DNA of 64,000 nt from Asparagopsis taxiformis (GCA_030407315.1 JALQPE010001801.1:1-64000); one strand, 5' to 3'; shown: positions 9,846-21,639, counted from the first letter of the stretch. Numbers and translations: made by a program. Notes: generated by a model not told the origin, from the sequence alone.

Positions 9846-12129
9846 ATGCCGCCGCGTATTGCGAAGAAAGCTCCAAAGCCTCCGGGCCTCCAGAAAACCC
9901 GGTCAGCAGCTGCTGTATCGAGTGCCCGACAATCCCGTGCGAAGAAGCGGTCTGGGCCTACCGGCAGCATTGAACCGCGGTCCGGTAGTCGCAAGACGGA
10001 CCGGCGCAGAACTGGGGATCCGCAGCGAGAAAGTGAGGAAGGAGGAACGGCGCGGAGAGAGATGGGGCTTGACCGAGGCAAGCGTGCTCGCAGGGACAGT
10101 GAACATCATGATGATGACATGATAGTGGCTCAAAACATGTTGGAATTGCGGCAGAGTGCTATGGCAAAGGTAGTTCCTCCCGGGTTGGCAGATGCGGAGG
10201 TGCTGCAGACGGAGTCCCAGCCGGGGGTTCGCGAGACACTGGAGGCTGTGACCCCCACTGCGCCAACTATGCCGAGTACATCAGCCCCAGCAGGTAATGC
10301 AGTCAGGGACCCGAGGATAGCGGCAAGGGATGTTGTTTCTGAGCAACGTTCACAGGATGCCAACTATCATCGGCGGTCAGGTGGTACTGAGGGGAGAGAG
10401 CAGCCGGAGTGCGGGCCTCGTCACAACAGACTGTCATTGGTGCCAAATATGCGCGTAACGCCCCCGCGACGTCAGGCTATTGCCGATGGAGGACATCATA
10501 TTCCCGATAGCGTGCGAGATGGGGGACGGTGAGGGCAGAGAGGTTGCATCCGCCGGAATCCATCGATTTAATGGCGAGTCGCATCAATGCGCAGAAGAAG
10601 AAGATCGCGGAGCTGGAAAAAAAGTGTTTAGCCAGGACATAGCAAACAAGGCGCTCACCACGGAGATAGTTGCGTTGGAGGCTAAGGTGAAGACTCTGCA
10701 GGCGGAAAATGCCAGCCTTACTGCAATTGCGAGAACAGGTAGAATCAGTGATCACGGTGGCGGTAAGTCGAAAATACAGAAAGCCATTCCTGTGAAATAC
10801 CTTGGAGTTCTTAGGGCGGTTGAGGAAAACCTGACAAAGTGGTGCAAGAACGAGACTATGGAGCTGGACCCTATAGCGGAACAAACGCAGAGACGTTGGA
10901 CTGGACGTACCATCGAGGTAGAGCCGGTAGAAGGGACACTTTGGAGCGAAAACGGTGTAGGATATATTGCTACCCCTCCGGGCTATATCATCAAGAATCT
11001 GCAGTGGTATACACCTTCGTACAGGGACGAGAGTGATCTGCTGAATGACTTGGTGCGACACGTACTGCGTCAAAGTCCGTGGTGTGATGTGTTTTCCGAT
11101 GAGGAGCAGCGTGTGTGCTGTCAAGAGGCTGTGGCGGGGAGCAAGGAATTGAAAGTGAAGGTGACGCAGAAACTGTCCGACGTGATGAGTGCACGGAAGC
11201 GTAATGCGAGGGACAGATTGTTCGGTTCGCTGGGGTACACGAAATTAATGTCTAGATGCACGATGCTGACGACGCGAGCTGAGATGGACGAGCGAGAGGA
11301 TCAAAAGCGCGAAGCGTCTGAGAAGCTTTTGAAACGGGAAAGCAACGGTGATTTGGATATGGGGAGGTGGCGAACGGCACCGTTCTCAGAGCTGCGATAC
11401 AGCAAAGGCATGGTTCCTGACAGCTTCGAAATGGAAGTGAATGGTGATGCATGGTTTAACAACCGAGTAGCTGTGAATGTGCTGGACATCTTCAGGGGTT
11501 ATTCGATACGACCAGAACAAGTAATGGACATAGAGACGAGCATACTAACGCTGGCGCGCCTGGATGCTTGGCTAGTGACTACTGTGGAGTGTTTGGATGA
11601 ACCGAAGGGGAAAGGAGGTGCACGGCAGAAGGAGTTTACAAGGCGGTACAGTCAATATGTGGGGGTAGCTTTTCAGCAATTAGTTGGTATGGTGGTGTAC
11701 TGCATGTCTTGTCTCCAAGGCTCGCAAGCAAGGGAAGAAACGGACGTTGTCGAGAGCGAACAGCGGACTAGTGCACAGTCACGGCATGTGTTTGCAAGCC
11801 GTACTGTGACGAGAGAGGCTGTTGAAGTGTGGCAAAGCGGAGAGGGGTCTGGAATTGTTCATGTCGTTGATGATGTAAACCGCTGCTCATCACTTGTTCT
11901 AGTGTCCGAGGATTGGATTCAATCGCATATTACGTCAAACCTCGGTGCTGTAATGGATTGTGTGATTGCGCAAGGACTAATTGGCGCAGAACTTTTCGTC
12001 GTTGACCCATATGCTGGACACCTGAGTGCAAACCTGAATGTCGAAATCAATGCCCCACAGTATGGGGGCATGGAGCGGCGCCATGCAGCCACTGCTGATA
12101 ACGGTTTTGGCGTAATGGAGGATGGTTGA
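9846..12129 (+). pseudogene. Coiled-coil protein of unknown function, companion of the Plavaka-like transposase
   Basis: The gene starts at an ATG (MPPRIAKKAPKPPG) with a basic, disordered N-terminus. Frame 9846-10532 ends early; the reading resumes in a second frame (about 10520-10620, containing ASRINAQKKKIAELEKK) and then in a third (about 10620 to the TGA at 12129). The shifts coincide with a G5 run (10521-10525) and an A7 run (10617-10623). The joined reading puts a leucine-heptad coiled coil in the middle (ELEKK, then IVALEAKVKTLQAENASL). The C-terminal half has no motif I recognise. It converges on the transposase gene, with 77 bp between stop codons, so it is probably the accessory gene of the same element. 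Either the gene is broken or the runs are sequencing errors. Confidence 0.55.
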
Positions 12130-12206
12130 AATTAGTGCAGTAAATGTGACGTTGACTAGAAGGCTTATCATGTAGTACATTATCAATAGAGTGCTGCGAT
12201 TTAGAT

Positions 12207-15200
12207 TTATTCTTCTTCATTATCATCTGTGAACTGGTAATCAGTGTTGGTGTAGAAGCGGTTGAGATAGAAACGGTGGTCCGACCAGTGCATTTGTTTC
12301 GTAAATGGCTTGACTGGAAAGTTACTTCGTACGATGTGCACGGTGCCAGATATAGTAGATGCAGGAATGAGGTCAAACCAAGGACCACCTGCACTGTGGG
12401 ATGCAGTGTCATTGCTGTCAACGGATCCGTTGTCCGGGTCCCATGTGGACCACTTTAAACAAATGCACCCAAGTGATTTTTCCACAGCGGTTTTTGGGGC
12501 AAAGCAGGTCATATACTGAACGAAAGCGAGTTCTACAGGTTGAAACAGGTTTGGAGACTGCAGGCGTACCAGTGCCAGGACGCGCCCTACCCATATGGTT
12601 CTGTAGTCATCGGCAGTTCCGGAGATGACGACAAAGGAGTACTGCGATCTCTTTGCGGGGCCGAATGATGAAGTTGCAAAGACGCGCTGCTGCTTGTGCC
12701 TCGACACGTTTGTGGGGCGAAGCATGCCACTGTGCGGGTCAAAGTCGTCGGCATCTGGGACGTACCCTCCCATGACGTAGGCGGACTTTACCACGGTGAC
12801 GGAAATGTCCATGTCATGTATTGGAGGGCCTTCTGCCGTGGCGCGCAGTCTAGCGAGGGTGAGGAACGCTTGTGCAGCTGTGTCACCGAGTTGCTGGAAT
12901 AGCGTTATGGTGCCAGACGGGAACGAGGAGTTGTGCAGAGGCAAAAGAGTGGCAGGATCGGGCTGTCCGTCGATATCTGCAACGAGGAGGGTTGCATCGG
13001 GCAGCAGGGAGGCAAAGTCGTGCAGTGCAACGGTGAATCCGTCGCGAACGAGTACTGCACCGTCTGTGGGCGATATCATGCGTGGGTTTCCCAATGTGTT
13101 CGATGGGGTGTGACCAGTTGGAGTGGCCAAGGAGAATTCCATGTGGCGAATAGTCTTTTCCATGGCTGTGGAGCGCCTTCGAGAGGTTTTCCTATAACTC
13201 TGTTTGAACAGAAGATGCGAGTGTTCGTAGGGGCCTGCATCAATGTGTTCCAGGGCGCCATATCTCTGCAAGTCACCGGGAAGATGGTCTAGAAGATGGA
13301 ACTTGAAAGTTTTGAGACCTGTGGTGTGGAATGGGCCGAGGGTGGAGAGCATTGATTGTTTGAAATAGGAAATGGAGTTCTGGAGGCTTTCTAGTTCGGC
13401 GGCAGTCCAGTGCTTGATGCGACCGCGTTTCATGACCCATGCGACGAGGTCAGAGTATTGCGTGCAGATGGAAGTGAGGGGGGCTGTCTCTACTTCGTCA
13501 CAGCATGTGTCAATGAATGCTGCGATGAAAGGGAACACCATGTCGACATGGTGATAGTCTTTGGCTGCGAGCATGCCGCGTATGCCGTCCTCCGTGAAGA
13601 GGCCGTTCAAATTGGTGCCCTTCTCACCCTTGGAGAAGTCGACATGAAGACCGGTGATGTAGTAGTCGCGTTCGATAGCGGACAGAATGCTGTTTGAGCC
13701 GGCGAGGATGGATTTTTTCACCTTCTTGAAGGTGCGAGGTGTCCCGGAATGGGAGGCAGTGGTGGTGGTGAGGTCTGGGGAGCTGAGGCGGTGGACAATG
13801 CACTGTTTGATGAGCTTTGAGATGCCGAGGTGGAGATTGTGCAGAGGCTCGAAGGAGAAAATGTTGTAGGGGTCTAGGGGACTGTTGGTGGGTAAAAGAG
13901 CGGTCGATTCGAGGACAGAGTGTTGTTCGAGGAGGGAGAGAGCTTCGAGCGGAGCAGTTGTATGCTCCTGAGCGCTCTCTTGGCGTGCAGAGCGTGTATC
14001 ATCGAGGGAGCGGGGCTGGTGTGGCGCGGTGGATTCAAGTTGAGTGGCGGGGATGTAGCAGCGGTGGCAGGGATGTGTGGTGGTAGTGCTGTTGCGAGTG
14101 CATGACAGCTCTTTGGCCTCTGGAAAGTCGCAGCAATAATTGGCTAGGATGGGAAAGCATTGGCGGGCAGTTGCAGTGGAGTCTGTGCAGGGGAACCCGG
14201 AAGAGAACGCGGTGGATAGGGACGAAAACACTTTTTCGAGTGCTTTATGAAGAATATCAATTTTGCGAGCGCGACTAGCAGAACTAGAGGTTGTCGGCAT
14301 TTCATCACCGAACAAGGCGTTGGACGAAGGGTTAACAATGTACGGAAGATACCCGACGATGGTGAGGCCGGTACGGATGCAGTGGCGACGGAGGGGGGGC
14401 GGAGAAGTTGAGCAGTGTGACGTGTATGGGGTATGCGACGATTGCGGAGCTCTTGAGGCTTGTGCTGCTCTTGTCGGAGTACACTTGGAGGAGGCCGGCA
14501 AAGGAGGAAGGTGTGGGATCATTTTCCTCTGCCCATACGACCTGTGGATCTTCCGAGAGCTGCACGCGCTGTCTAGTAACCTGGTGCAGCGTTTTCGCGA
14601 ATTCTGTGTGTAGGGGATGAGAAAATATTGCGGTGCCGTCTGGGGCGGTCTGTGGGGAGGGGTGGAAGAGAGTATTTTGGTCGTTAGCCAGTGCTAACTG
14701 CCTGCGGAGCATGTCGACTGGGTCGCGGAGGTACAGCTGTGCCGAGTACTTACCAGTTTTGTCTGGAATGATGTGGCTCTTGTAACCTTCGGTGCGGAAA
14801 TGTGTTTCGACCATGGAAGCGGTAACGTGGCGACATTCTTCTACGGTGCGAACGGCGCTGTTGAACTTTTCTAGGGAGAATGCGGGGTCTTGTAGGATGG
14901 TGATGACTTCGCTCACGCGGCCAGCGCCGGCCTTGTACTCGAGGGTTGTGAGACTGGCGGCGAGGGATTGCACGAGGAGGTCTGCGCGGGAGGGGGTTGA
15001 GGTTGGTGGCAGTGGAGCGTCACAGGGTGAGTCGCTGGAGGAAGCACGACCAGATTCTGGGTCTGGGGAGCTGGGTTGCGGGGAATCATGGTCGCCGTTT
15101 CGAGCAGGCTCATGGGTGACGGCAGGGACACGAGCGTTGTTGAAATGTTGGGGAGAGGGGTTGAAACGGTAGCGACACGTTCGCTCATGCAGCGCGAGCG

Positions 15201-15438
15201 CATAAGCATCTACGCAGTAGTAGAAGCACCCTTCATACTTGCATTCCATGTCGAGTTTTGACGCAAAAGGGAGGATTGCGAGCTGAACAGGGGAGACTGT
15301 GCCGTCCAGATGCGACCAATTTTTTTTTGTGGTGCTTTCGAGACTTGGAATGTAACGTGTTCGTAGTTTTTGGGTAGTAGTTTTGTGCTCACTCCAGCTG
15401 ACATCCCAACGGTGGAATTTAACCGAGAGTTCAATCAT
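12207..15438 (-). pseudogene. Plavaka/CACTA-like (KDZ-related) transposase, one frameshift
   Basis: The first frame (ATG at 15438) carries a C2H2-type zinc finger near its start (CKYEGCFYYC with a later HERTC), a proline/serine-rich linker, and the YSDKSS-AYPIHVTLLNFS strand that is the first catalytic region of Plavaka-type transposases (usual form: SDKT followed by a YP-hTLGNI strand). The second frame carries VGYLPYI, PILANYCCDFPEAKEL, a CHRC pair, EPLHNLHLGISKL and a late DHLPGDLQRYGALEHIDAGP segment, all in the order expected for this superfamily. It ends with TAA at 12207. The frames meet at a seven-base run (plus-strand G7, 14393-14399), so one indel there joins them into a protein of roughly 1070 residues. 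It may be a natural frameshift or a sequencing error. Confidence 0.7.
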
Positions 15439-15826
15439 TTCCAACTGTTACATCACATTGCGTGCTGGCAACGTGTGCATGGAAGGACGAACGACTGCCC
15501 TGGGAGATGAATTTTCAATTAATTCATTTGTAATAATAAACTTTTTTATTTCCGAACTTCGTGGAATCTGAATGTGCTTTACAGCGGATATGCCACGGAT
15601 CATGTAAGGAAAGCAAATGGATTCTCATATATATGATTATATTTTTATATTCGTTGTTCTCGATCCGGATCTCATTGTTCGGGGAATCAGAGACCATGGC
15701 TTGGGCCATACTCAATCTCACTGCCGGCGATGATTTCGAGTATGCACAGCAAGACTTAAGCGGACGCTGAAAGCTGTCCGGTCGACGCCGCAGGCTCCAC
15801 TCCGCCCTCATCACTGACTGAGATTC
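15439..15826. other. Upstream region of the transposase, no clear gene
   Basis: There is a short AT-rich segment (15520-15660) and a plus-strand frame around MAWAILNLTAGDDFEYAQQD (15694-15770) without homology I recognise. The transposase promoter should lie here. Confidence 0.3.
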
Positions 15827-15950
15827 TTTGACCGCCTTTGCTTTGTTTAGTGTAGAGGATGGAACGAAGGTACGTGCGCGAATCTTGATCAAGATTCGCG
15901 CACGTACCTTCGTTCCATCCTCTACACTAAACAAAGCAAAGGCGGTCAAA
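15827..15950. repeat. Perfect 124-bp palindrome, no spacer
   Basis: The arms 15827-15888 and 15889-15950 are exact reverse complements, 62 bp each, with the centre at TTGA|TCAA. The left arm contains a cassette signal like those downstream (TTTAGTGTAG, then GATGGAACGAAG, then GTACGT), so it probably derives from the adjacent array. Palindromes this long and perfect are unstable in vivo and are also a known product of fold-back in library or assembly steps. Confidence 0.95.
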
Positions 15951-16132
15951 GGGAAGCGTGGAGTTTGAGTATGACTATTTCCGTTGATGCGATATTTTTC
16001 CTTGGAAGCATGTTGACTCATGGTGTGTATTGAGCGGAGGATGGAAGAGAGGCACGTGAAGTTATGAAAGTATGCTGCGAGGGAAGGTTGGTTTTGAGTC
16101 TGACTGTTGTGGTTGATTCCAATGTTGTGTAG

Positions 16133-17075
16133 ATGATGCAGGAATGTTGATGACGGAAGGTAAGTTTCATTGAGTGCCAAGATGTGCTTTGCGAAGATAT
16201 GGACTGCTGACTATGATTATTATTCATTGCAAGGTTTTTGGATCATGGTTCGTATTGTGTGTAGGATGGATGAGAGGTACATTTGCGAGTTCTCAGGGTA
16301 TGTAGCAAGGCAAACGTTGCTTTTCAATCTGACTGTTGCGATTAATTCCGATGTTGCGTAGGTGATGGAGGAATAGTGATGACGGAAGGTAAGTCACATT
16401 GGGCGCCCAGACCGGTTGTGCGAAGATGCGGAATGCTGACTACTTTTCTTGGCTACACGATTACGTGATTTATGGTTTTTATTGTGTGCAGGATGGAACA
16501 GGTAAGGTAAGTGTGCGAGTTTTGAAAGCAGCGAGGGAATGTTGGTTTTGAGTCTGACTATTTCCATTGATGCGATATTTTTCATTGGAAGCCTATTGAG
16601 TCATGGTGTGTATTGTGTGGAGCGAAGGTAAGTGTGCGAGTTTTGAAAGTAAGCAGCGAGGGAAGGTTGGTTTCGGGTCTGACTGTTGTGGTTGATTCCG
16701 ATATTGTGTAGGTGATGCAGGAATGGTGATGACGGAAGGTAAGTTTCATTGAGCGCCAGGATGTGTTTTGCGAAGATATGGAATGCTGACTTTGATTATT
16801 CATTGCAAGGTTTTTGGATCATGGTTTGTATTGTTTGTAGGATGGATGAGAGGTAAGTAAGGGAGTTTCCTAGGATATCTGTCGTGGTAAGCGTTGGTTT
16901 TGAATCTGACTGTTGGGGTTGATGTTGTGTATGTGATGCAGGAGTGGTGAAGCAGGAACGGCAGGACTCAAGGAGAGTGAAGAAGGGATGTAGGAAGATG
17001 GGGAATGAAGCTGTGAGGTGTTTCCGGTATGTGTATATTTTGGGGCATACGATAGAAGTGAGAGTGGGTTTCTAG
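16133..17075 (+). CDS. Micro-exon-like cassette array (predicted spliced gene, partial)
   Basis: Repeated units carry a short exon-like block bounded by AG before and GTAAGT or GTACAT after: 16133-16159 (27 nt), 16265-16276 (12), 16362-16388 (27), 16492-16501 (10), 16712-16738 (27), 16841-16852 (12), and a terminal block 16942-17075 ending in TAG. The gaps alternate near 103 and 85 bp (105, 85, 103, 102, 89) and each has a CTGAC branch-like site 25-55 bases before the AG. In one shared phase the 12+27 blocks encode a 13-residue unit (WMRGDAGMVMTEG, with variants) without stops, and the phase stays open through the last block, which adds about 43 residues. A degenerate unit near 16601-16627 must supply 5 nt for the 10-nt block to keep phase. 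No start exon was found and splicing is predicted, not shown. Confidence 0.4.
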
Positions 17076-17304
17076 TGGTGTAAGATTTTGCTGACCATGT
17101 TCGTGTTTGATGTCTTGATGATTTAATGGGCTGGGGCGGTGTCGAGGAAAGCGGGGATGGAATTGGGAAGGAGCGGATTTTTTGTAATCAAGGTTGTGAG
17201 GGTTCTTGAAGTATGTGCGGATGGTGGTGCATGGCGTTCGGATGGTAGGGAGAACGCGATAGTGAGGGAGATCGGTGATCGACGATATGCTGACAGGTAT
17301 TTTG

Positions 17305-17448
17305 TATTCTGGCTGGATACGTATTTCATATTCTGGCTGGATACATATTCCGTATTCTTCCTGGGTACGTATTTCCTATTCTAACCGGGTATTTATTTCC
17401 TATTCTGACCAGATATGTATTTCCTATTCTAGAGAGACGTATTGTATA
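17305..17448 (+). repeat. 24-bp tandem repeat, six units
   Basis: Units begin TATTCT at 17305, 17329, 17353, 17377, 17401 and 17425 with consensus TATTCTG-C-GG-TACGTATTTCC. The sixth is degenerate. The unit length is a multiple of three and a plus frame stays open through it, but nothing else supports coding. Confidence 0.85.
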
Positions 17449-17558
17449 CGAGCAGTTTCGTAAATGAGAGAATAAAATACGGTCTGATATGGGCCCTGAA
17501 TTTACCATCCGCTGTAATTTCTTCCCTCCCGGTTTTCGCTGATATATTTTATACTGAA

Positions 17559-17771
17559 TGTCGGGTCCTAGTATTCCGCCTAATGTACTAGAGAAAGTGG
17601 ATGTCGGGCCCTAGTATTCCGCCATATGTACTAGAGAAAGTGGACGTCCGCATCCAAAAAATTTTTATTTTTTTTGGACGCGGAGGTTCATTTGTTCTAG
17701 TAAATCTCGGGGCCGATTAGGACCCGTACTAGAGAGACTGGACGTCCGCGTCCACTTCCGAAAACACAGAC
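17559..17771. repeat. CTAGTA / GGACGTCC repeat cluster
   Basis: There are two tandem copies of a 45-bp unit (GTCGGG-CCTAGTATTCCGCC, then GTACTAGAGAAAGTGGA), then an imperfect inverted pair of GGACG motifs around a T-rich centre, then GTACTAGAGAGACTGGACG up to ACACAGAC. The last 46 bp (17727-17772) match, inverted and with few mismatches, the sequence at 53294-53339. Both sites abut a broken transposon gene, so this is probably the end of a separate element family. Confidence 0.65.
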
Positions 17772-19373
17772 TTGGATCGTGCGGGTCAGGAGATTCAGTA
17801 CCTGTCGGGCGACGATGCTCGCAGTAGTATCGACAGTCGTATCCAGACGTTGAACCAACAACAGAGGGGTGTGTTTGACAGAATCATGGACACGGTTCAC
17901 TTGCGTGCGAACGAAAACATGCTGGAGACGGATGGGAAGGCATTCTTCCTGCAGGGGCATGCTGGGGCTGGAAAAACGTATCTGTTGTCTCTGCTCCGAG
18001 ACGCTGCAATGGCAGAGGGCTTCTTTGTTGAGATCACTGCTACCACTGGTATCGCAGCAGCGCTGTACAAGGGAGGTCGAACGCTTCACAGTTTGCTCGG
18101 AATCGGAGTGGATGACCAGGACAGCACTGAACAGCATGCACGTCTTTCGAAATACGGTCCAAACACTCAGCGTGGAAGTCTCATTCGCAAAACGTCGTTG
18201 CTGATTGTCGACGAGTCTTCGATGATGCAGAAGATTCTGTTTGAGCATGTGGACACAATTCTGAAGGACCTTCGTGTGAGTAGCAGCGGGGCGGATGAGA
18301 ATGAAGAATCGTCTGTGTCGAGTAGACCGCTGTTTGGCGGAATCACGGTTGTGTTTTCTGGCGACTACTTGCAGTTGCTTCCCGTTGTTCCATCACGGCG
18401 ACTAGTGGAGGACGAGCACGGAAACCAGAGTTACATCAACGTCGCATTGCTTGACGAGCTTCCGTGGTCATCTCCGCTGTGAGGATCAATGCAGATTGTT
18501 CGGATTATGCGTCAAGTGCGGCAAGCAGATGACGCCGAGTTTGCACGACTACTGATGAAGCTGGCCAAGGGCACATTTGAATCGAGCGCAAAGCTTCCGC
18601 TGCGATCTACCGGGGACCGCAATGCAGCGTACAACTTTCTCTGGAGATGGATTTCGTCTGGGAACAAACACGATGTGGATCTCGATCGCATGATTGTGTG
18701 TCCTACAAACGCATTGGTGGAGGAGCACAACAAAAAGGCATTGGCCAAGTTTCCTGGGCGTTCGAGAAAGTTTTACTCTGCGACAGTCATCAAACCTAAG
18801 CCCCCGACGCAACAGAATCCGGTACAGGATGTGGTCGTTCCGGAAATGACGTACAGCTATACGCCTTCGGGTGTTCCTCCGCACAAACTCGAGCTCAAAG
18901 AAGGGTGTCCGGTGATGGTTATCCGCAACGTTTTGCACCCGCACATTGTGAATGGGTGCATGTTTACGGTTGAGAAGATGGGTAGAAAGACAATACTGCT
19001 TGCTCGGAAAGATGAGCATGGGACGACGTCAAACTTTCTCCGACATCGAATAGACTTTGCATTCGAGTTTACGGGGGTGAAAGTGCTGAGGAGACAGTTT
19101 CCGATAAGACTGGCGTTTGCCGCAACGGTTCACAAGTCGCAAGGGCAGACGATGAAAAAGCTAGTGGTCGATCTCAGCTCCAACTTTTTCTCCAACGGGC
19201 TGCTATACGTTGCACTGTCTCGCGTACGCAAATCGAACCACGTGCTTCTGCTGCACAAGAGTGAGGATACTCCGATCGGGGCCGAGACCATACATGATAT
19301 GCCTGTAGCTGTAGGGAACCCTGTGCTCCCTGAAGCGGTTGCGTTTGCAGAAGGGAGCAGCAATAGTAGTTGA
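17772..19373 (+). pseudogene. PIF1-type helicase, 5'-truncated with internal TGA
   Basis: One frame runs from the repeat boundary near 17733 to a TGA at 19371-19373, broken only by an in-frame TGA at 18480-18482. Before the stop it has the Walker A motif GHAGAGKTYL (about 61 residues in), TATTGIAAALYKGGRTLHSLLGI, the Walker B motif LLIVDESSMM, and VVFSGDYLQLLPV. After the stop it has CPTNALVEEHN, RLAFAATVHKSQGQTM and LYVALSRV. These are the superfamily 1B helicase motifs of PIF1 proteins, which unwind DNA 5' to 3' and form the helicase half of Helitron RepHel proteins. No Rep nuclease domain and no ATG precede it; the frame begins within the neighbouring repeat. It is probably a remnant of a Helitron or of a dispersed PIF1 gene. 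The internal stop lies between LPWSSPL and GSMQIVR, where a Trp codon is likely ancestral. Confidence 0.85.
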
Positions 19374-19489
19374 GCTGTTATCGATAGTGTTGAATCAAGG
19401 CGGAGAGGGTCTAGATGACATTCTCGGCTATCGTATTGAATGACAGGAGTGTAAAGAATCAATTGCATTTCAAATCAAATTTAAAACAG

Positions 19490-19720
19490 AGAGGGCGCGC
19501 GCGCAGCGCGTGCAAACGTCTGTGTTCCTTTTCCTCACTATAGTAATGATTGTGTCTGTTTCCCCTCCACTTTCAACTAAATTTCTACATTCTACTGTAC
19601 GACCGACTACTGTATTATCACACTATATCTGCTCCATTTATTCCAATTCACCCCCAACTACCCACTAACAAAATTCAGCAGCAGCAAACCTCGACATCTG
19701 TTCGTCCACTTGCCATATCA
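19490..19720. repeat. GCGCGC-flanked repeat, copy A
   Basis: It starts at a GC alternation (GGCGCGCGCGCAGCGCG) and continues through a TATAGTAA and a later TTCAGCAGCAGC segment. A diverged second copy lies at about 21640-21870 on the other side of the mariner element. Further GCGCGCGCGAAGCGCGC lies at 22231. It looks like a non-autonomous element or a local duplication. Confidence 0.5.
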
Positions 19721-19896
19721 GTGTAGGCCGCACACCATAACACTCTACGTTTACTGGTTGCGCCACAACACTGTAAACCATACACTTCCTTATCCACCTA
19801 CACTATACCATACACTATCACAGTGTACGCTCTGGCCATACCACTATCAACGACACTCAGTGTCATCGTAAATTGCTACCAATTCGCCTTACTGTA

Positions 19897-21466
19897 CAGT
19901 GCGCGAAATTTTAATGTCACACCACTCATGACCATGGCAATTCCACTGATTCGTTCCGCTTCAACAAAGCACAGTGCATGGTTCCCTTCCCCATAACGGT
20001 CAGAATACAATTCATGCAACGGATTCATTGCGGCGCCCCTCATTATCCATTTATGTGCCAATATTGGTGCGAAATTTTATTGTCGGCGCGAAATCTTATA
20101 CAGACACAAACCTTTGTGGATCCTAAAGCTCACCAAAATGTCAGCTTCAACCTCCCAAACTTTGCACATATAATGCTTGCACTGTTTCCTTTGGAATCCA
20201 ACTGTTGCAATAGCATTACGAAAACCCCAAATACCGCGTGGGCGTCAACTGAATGATGCTGAGAAGGCTGCATTAGTGGCTCACCATCACCACGGAATGA
20301 GCCATGGTGAGATTGCATCTGAGATTGGACGCTGCAGGAGTACCGTGCAAAAGTTTTTAGCCCTTCCGAAAGTATCTCAACAACGCAAATGGGTGGCTAG
20401 GAACAAAAAGGTGACCGATGCTGCTAAAAGAGCTTTATTACGTGAAGCTTTTAAGGGTGAAATGAGTGCTGCCGAACTGAAAAAACATTTCAAACTGGAC
20501 ATAGGCGTGCGAAGAGTCCAACAGATACTAAGCGCGGTACCATACTTGAGGTACGAGAGAATGAAAAAGGCCTGCTTCAGGCCTAAAAGACATAAAGAAA
20601 TGAGGCTAGAATGGGCAAGGCATCATTTGGAGTCAGGTATAGTTTGGCGTCGACACATCTTCACAGATGAAAAAAAAGTTTAATCTTGACGGCCCTGATG
20701 GCCTAGCATGCTACTGGCATGACTTGAGGAAGGAGCCTGCGATATTTTCGAAGCGACAGCAGGGAGGGAAATCTCTGATGATTTGGGGAGCAGTTTCTTA
20801 CAAAGATTTGTCTGACCTTTACATTTTAGACGGTAATGTAGACTCTTCACGGTATTGCCAAACACTTAACGAAAATCTCCTACCTTTTGCACGGAAGCAT
20901 CATCAAAATAATTGGAAGTTGGTTCATGATGGTGCTAGTGTCCACAGGTCAAATGAGACAAAACGTTGGCTTTCGGATAATGATGTGGATGTATTGGAGT
21001 GGCCAGCAAAAAGTCCAGACCTCATTATCATTGAAAATGTTTGAGGTATTCTTGTAAGGAAGGTTTACGCCGGCTGCAGGCAGTTCAATGGGCTTCGCGA
21101 GCTCGCAGATGCAATCTGAGAGGCATGGAATGAGATAGAAGTATCAACGGTAAGAAAACTATACGATTCGATTCCCAAACGTCTTCTTGGTGTGATAGAA
21201 AACAAGGGTGGGCCTACAAAGTACTAGTCACACTATAAAAATTCTTTGCAATTTGCTGTCTGTATAAGATTTCGCGCCGACAATAAAATTTCGCACCAAT
21301 ATTGGCACATAGATGAACAATGAGAGGTGCCGCAATGAATCCGTTGCGTGCATTGCATTCTGGCCGTTATGGGGAAGGGAATCATGCACTGTGCTTTGTT
21401 GAAGCGGAACGAATCAGTGGAATTGCCATGGTCATGAGTGGTGTAACATTAAAATTTCGCGCACTG
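19897..21466 (+). mobile_element. Tc1/mariner element with long TIRs
   Basis: The element is 1570 bp, flanked by TA on both sides (19895-19896 and 21467-21468), the usual target of this superfamily. Its ends are inverted, CAGTGCGCGAAATTTTAATG on the left and its complement on the right. The inverted similarity extends about 210 bp on each side (to about 20106 and from about 21260) and repeats the GCGCGAAAT motif at the inner edge. It encloses one decayed transposase gene. Confidence 0.9.
20195..21227 (+). pseudogene. Tc1/mariner transposase pseudogene
   Basis: The reading has a helix-turn-helix N-terminus (LNDAEKAALVAHH, then GEIASEIGRCRSTVQKFL), then catalytic segments FTDEKK, LVHDGASVH and SPDLIIIEN, that is the D, D and E of a DD34E-type enzyme. 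The breaks are one extra A in an A8 run (20669-20676) after FTDEKK, and in-frame TGA at 21042-21044 and 21117-21119. The first TGA replaces the Trp expected after IENV. It ends in TAG at 21225-21227. The element cannot move by itself. Confidence 0.85.
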
Positions 21467-21639
21467 TATCAGTGGCCACAGCCACCCTACCCCACCCCAT
21501 GCGACACGCTGTCCCATACTCGATGCATCCACCAGCAACCCTGCACTGCTCCGCGCGCGCCAGCGCACCCCGCCACCGCTCCCCGCTCCCACCACCCTCC
21601 GCGATCCTCTCGCCCACCGCATCCCCCGACCTCTCCGCA

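Noticed and set aside
15524..16180. 218-codon minus frame across the palindrome
   Set aside because: It reads through both arms of a perfect palindrome, so it is open by symmetry; no motif, and the splice-like signals are on the other strand.
17772..19373. Complete Helitron
   Set aside because: Only helicase motifs are present; no Rep domain and no convincing 5' TC or 3' hairpin-CTRR end was seen.
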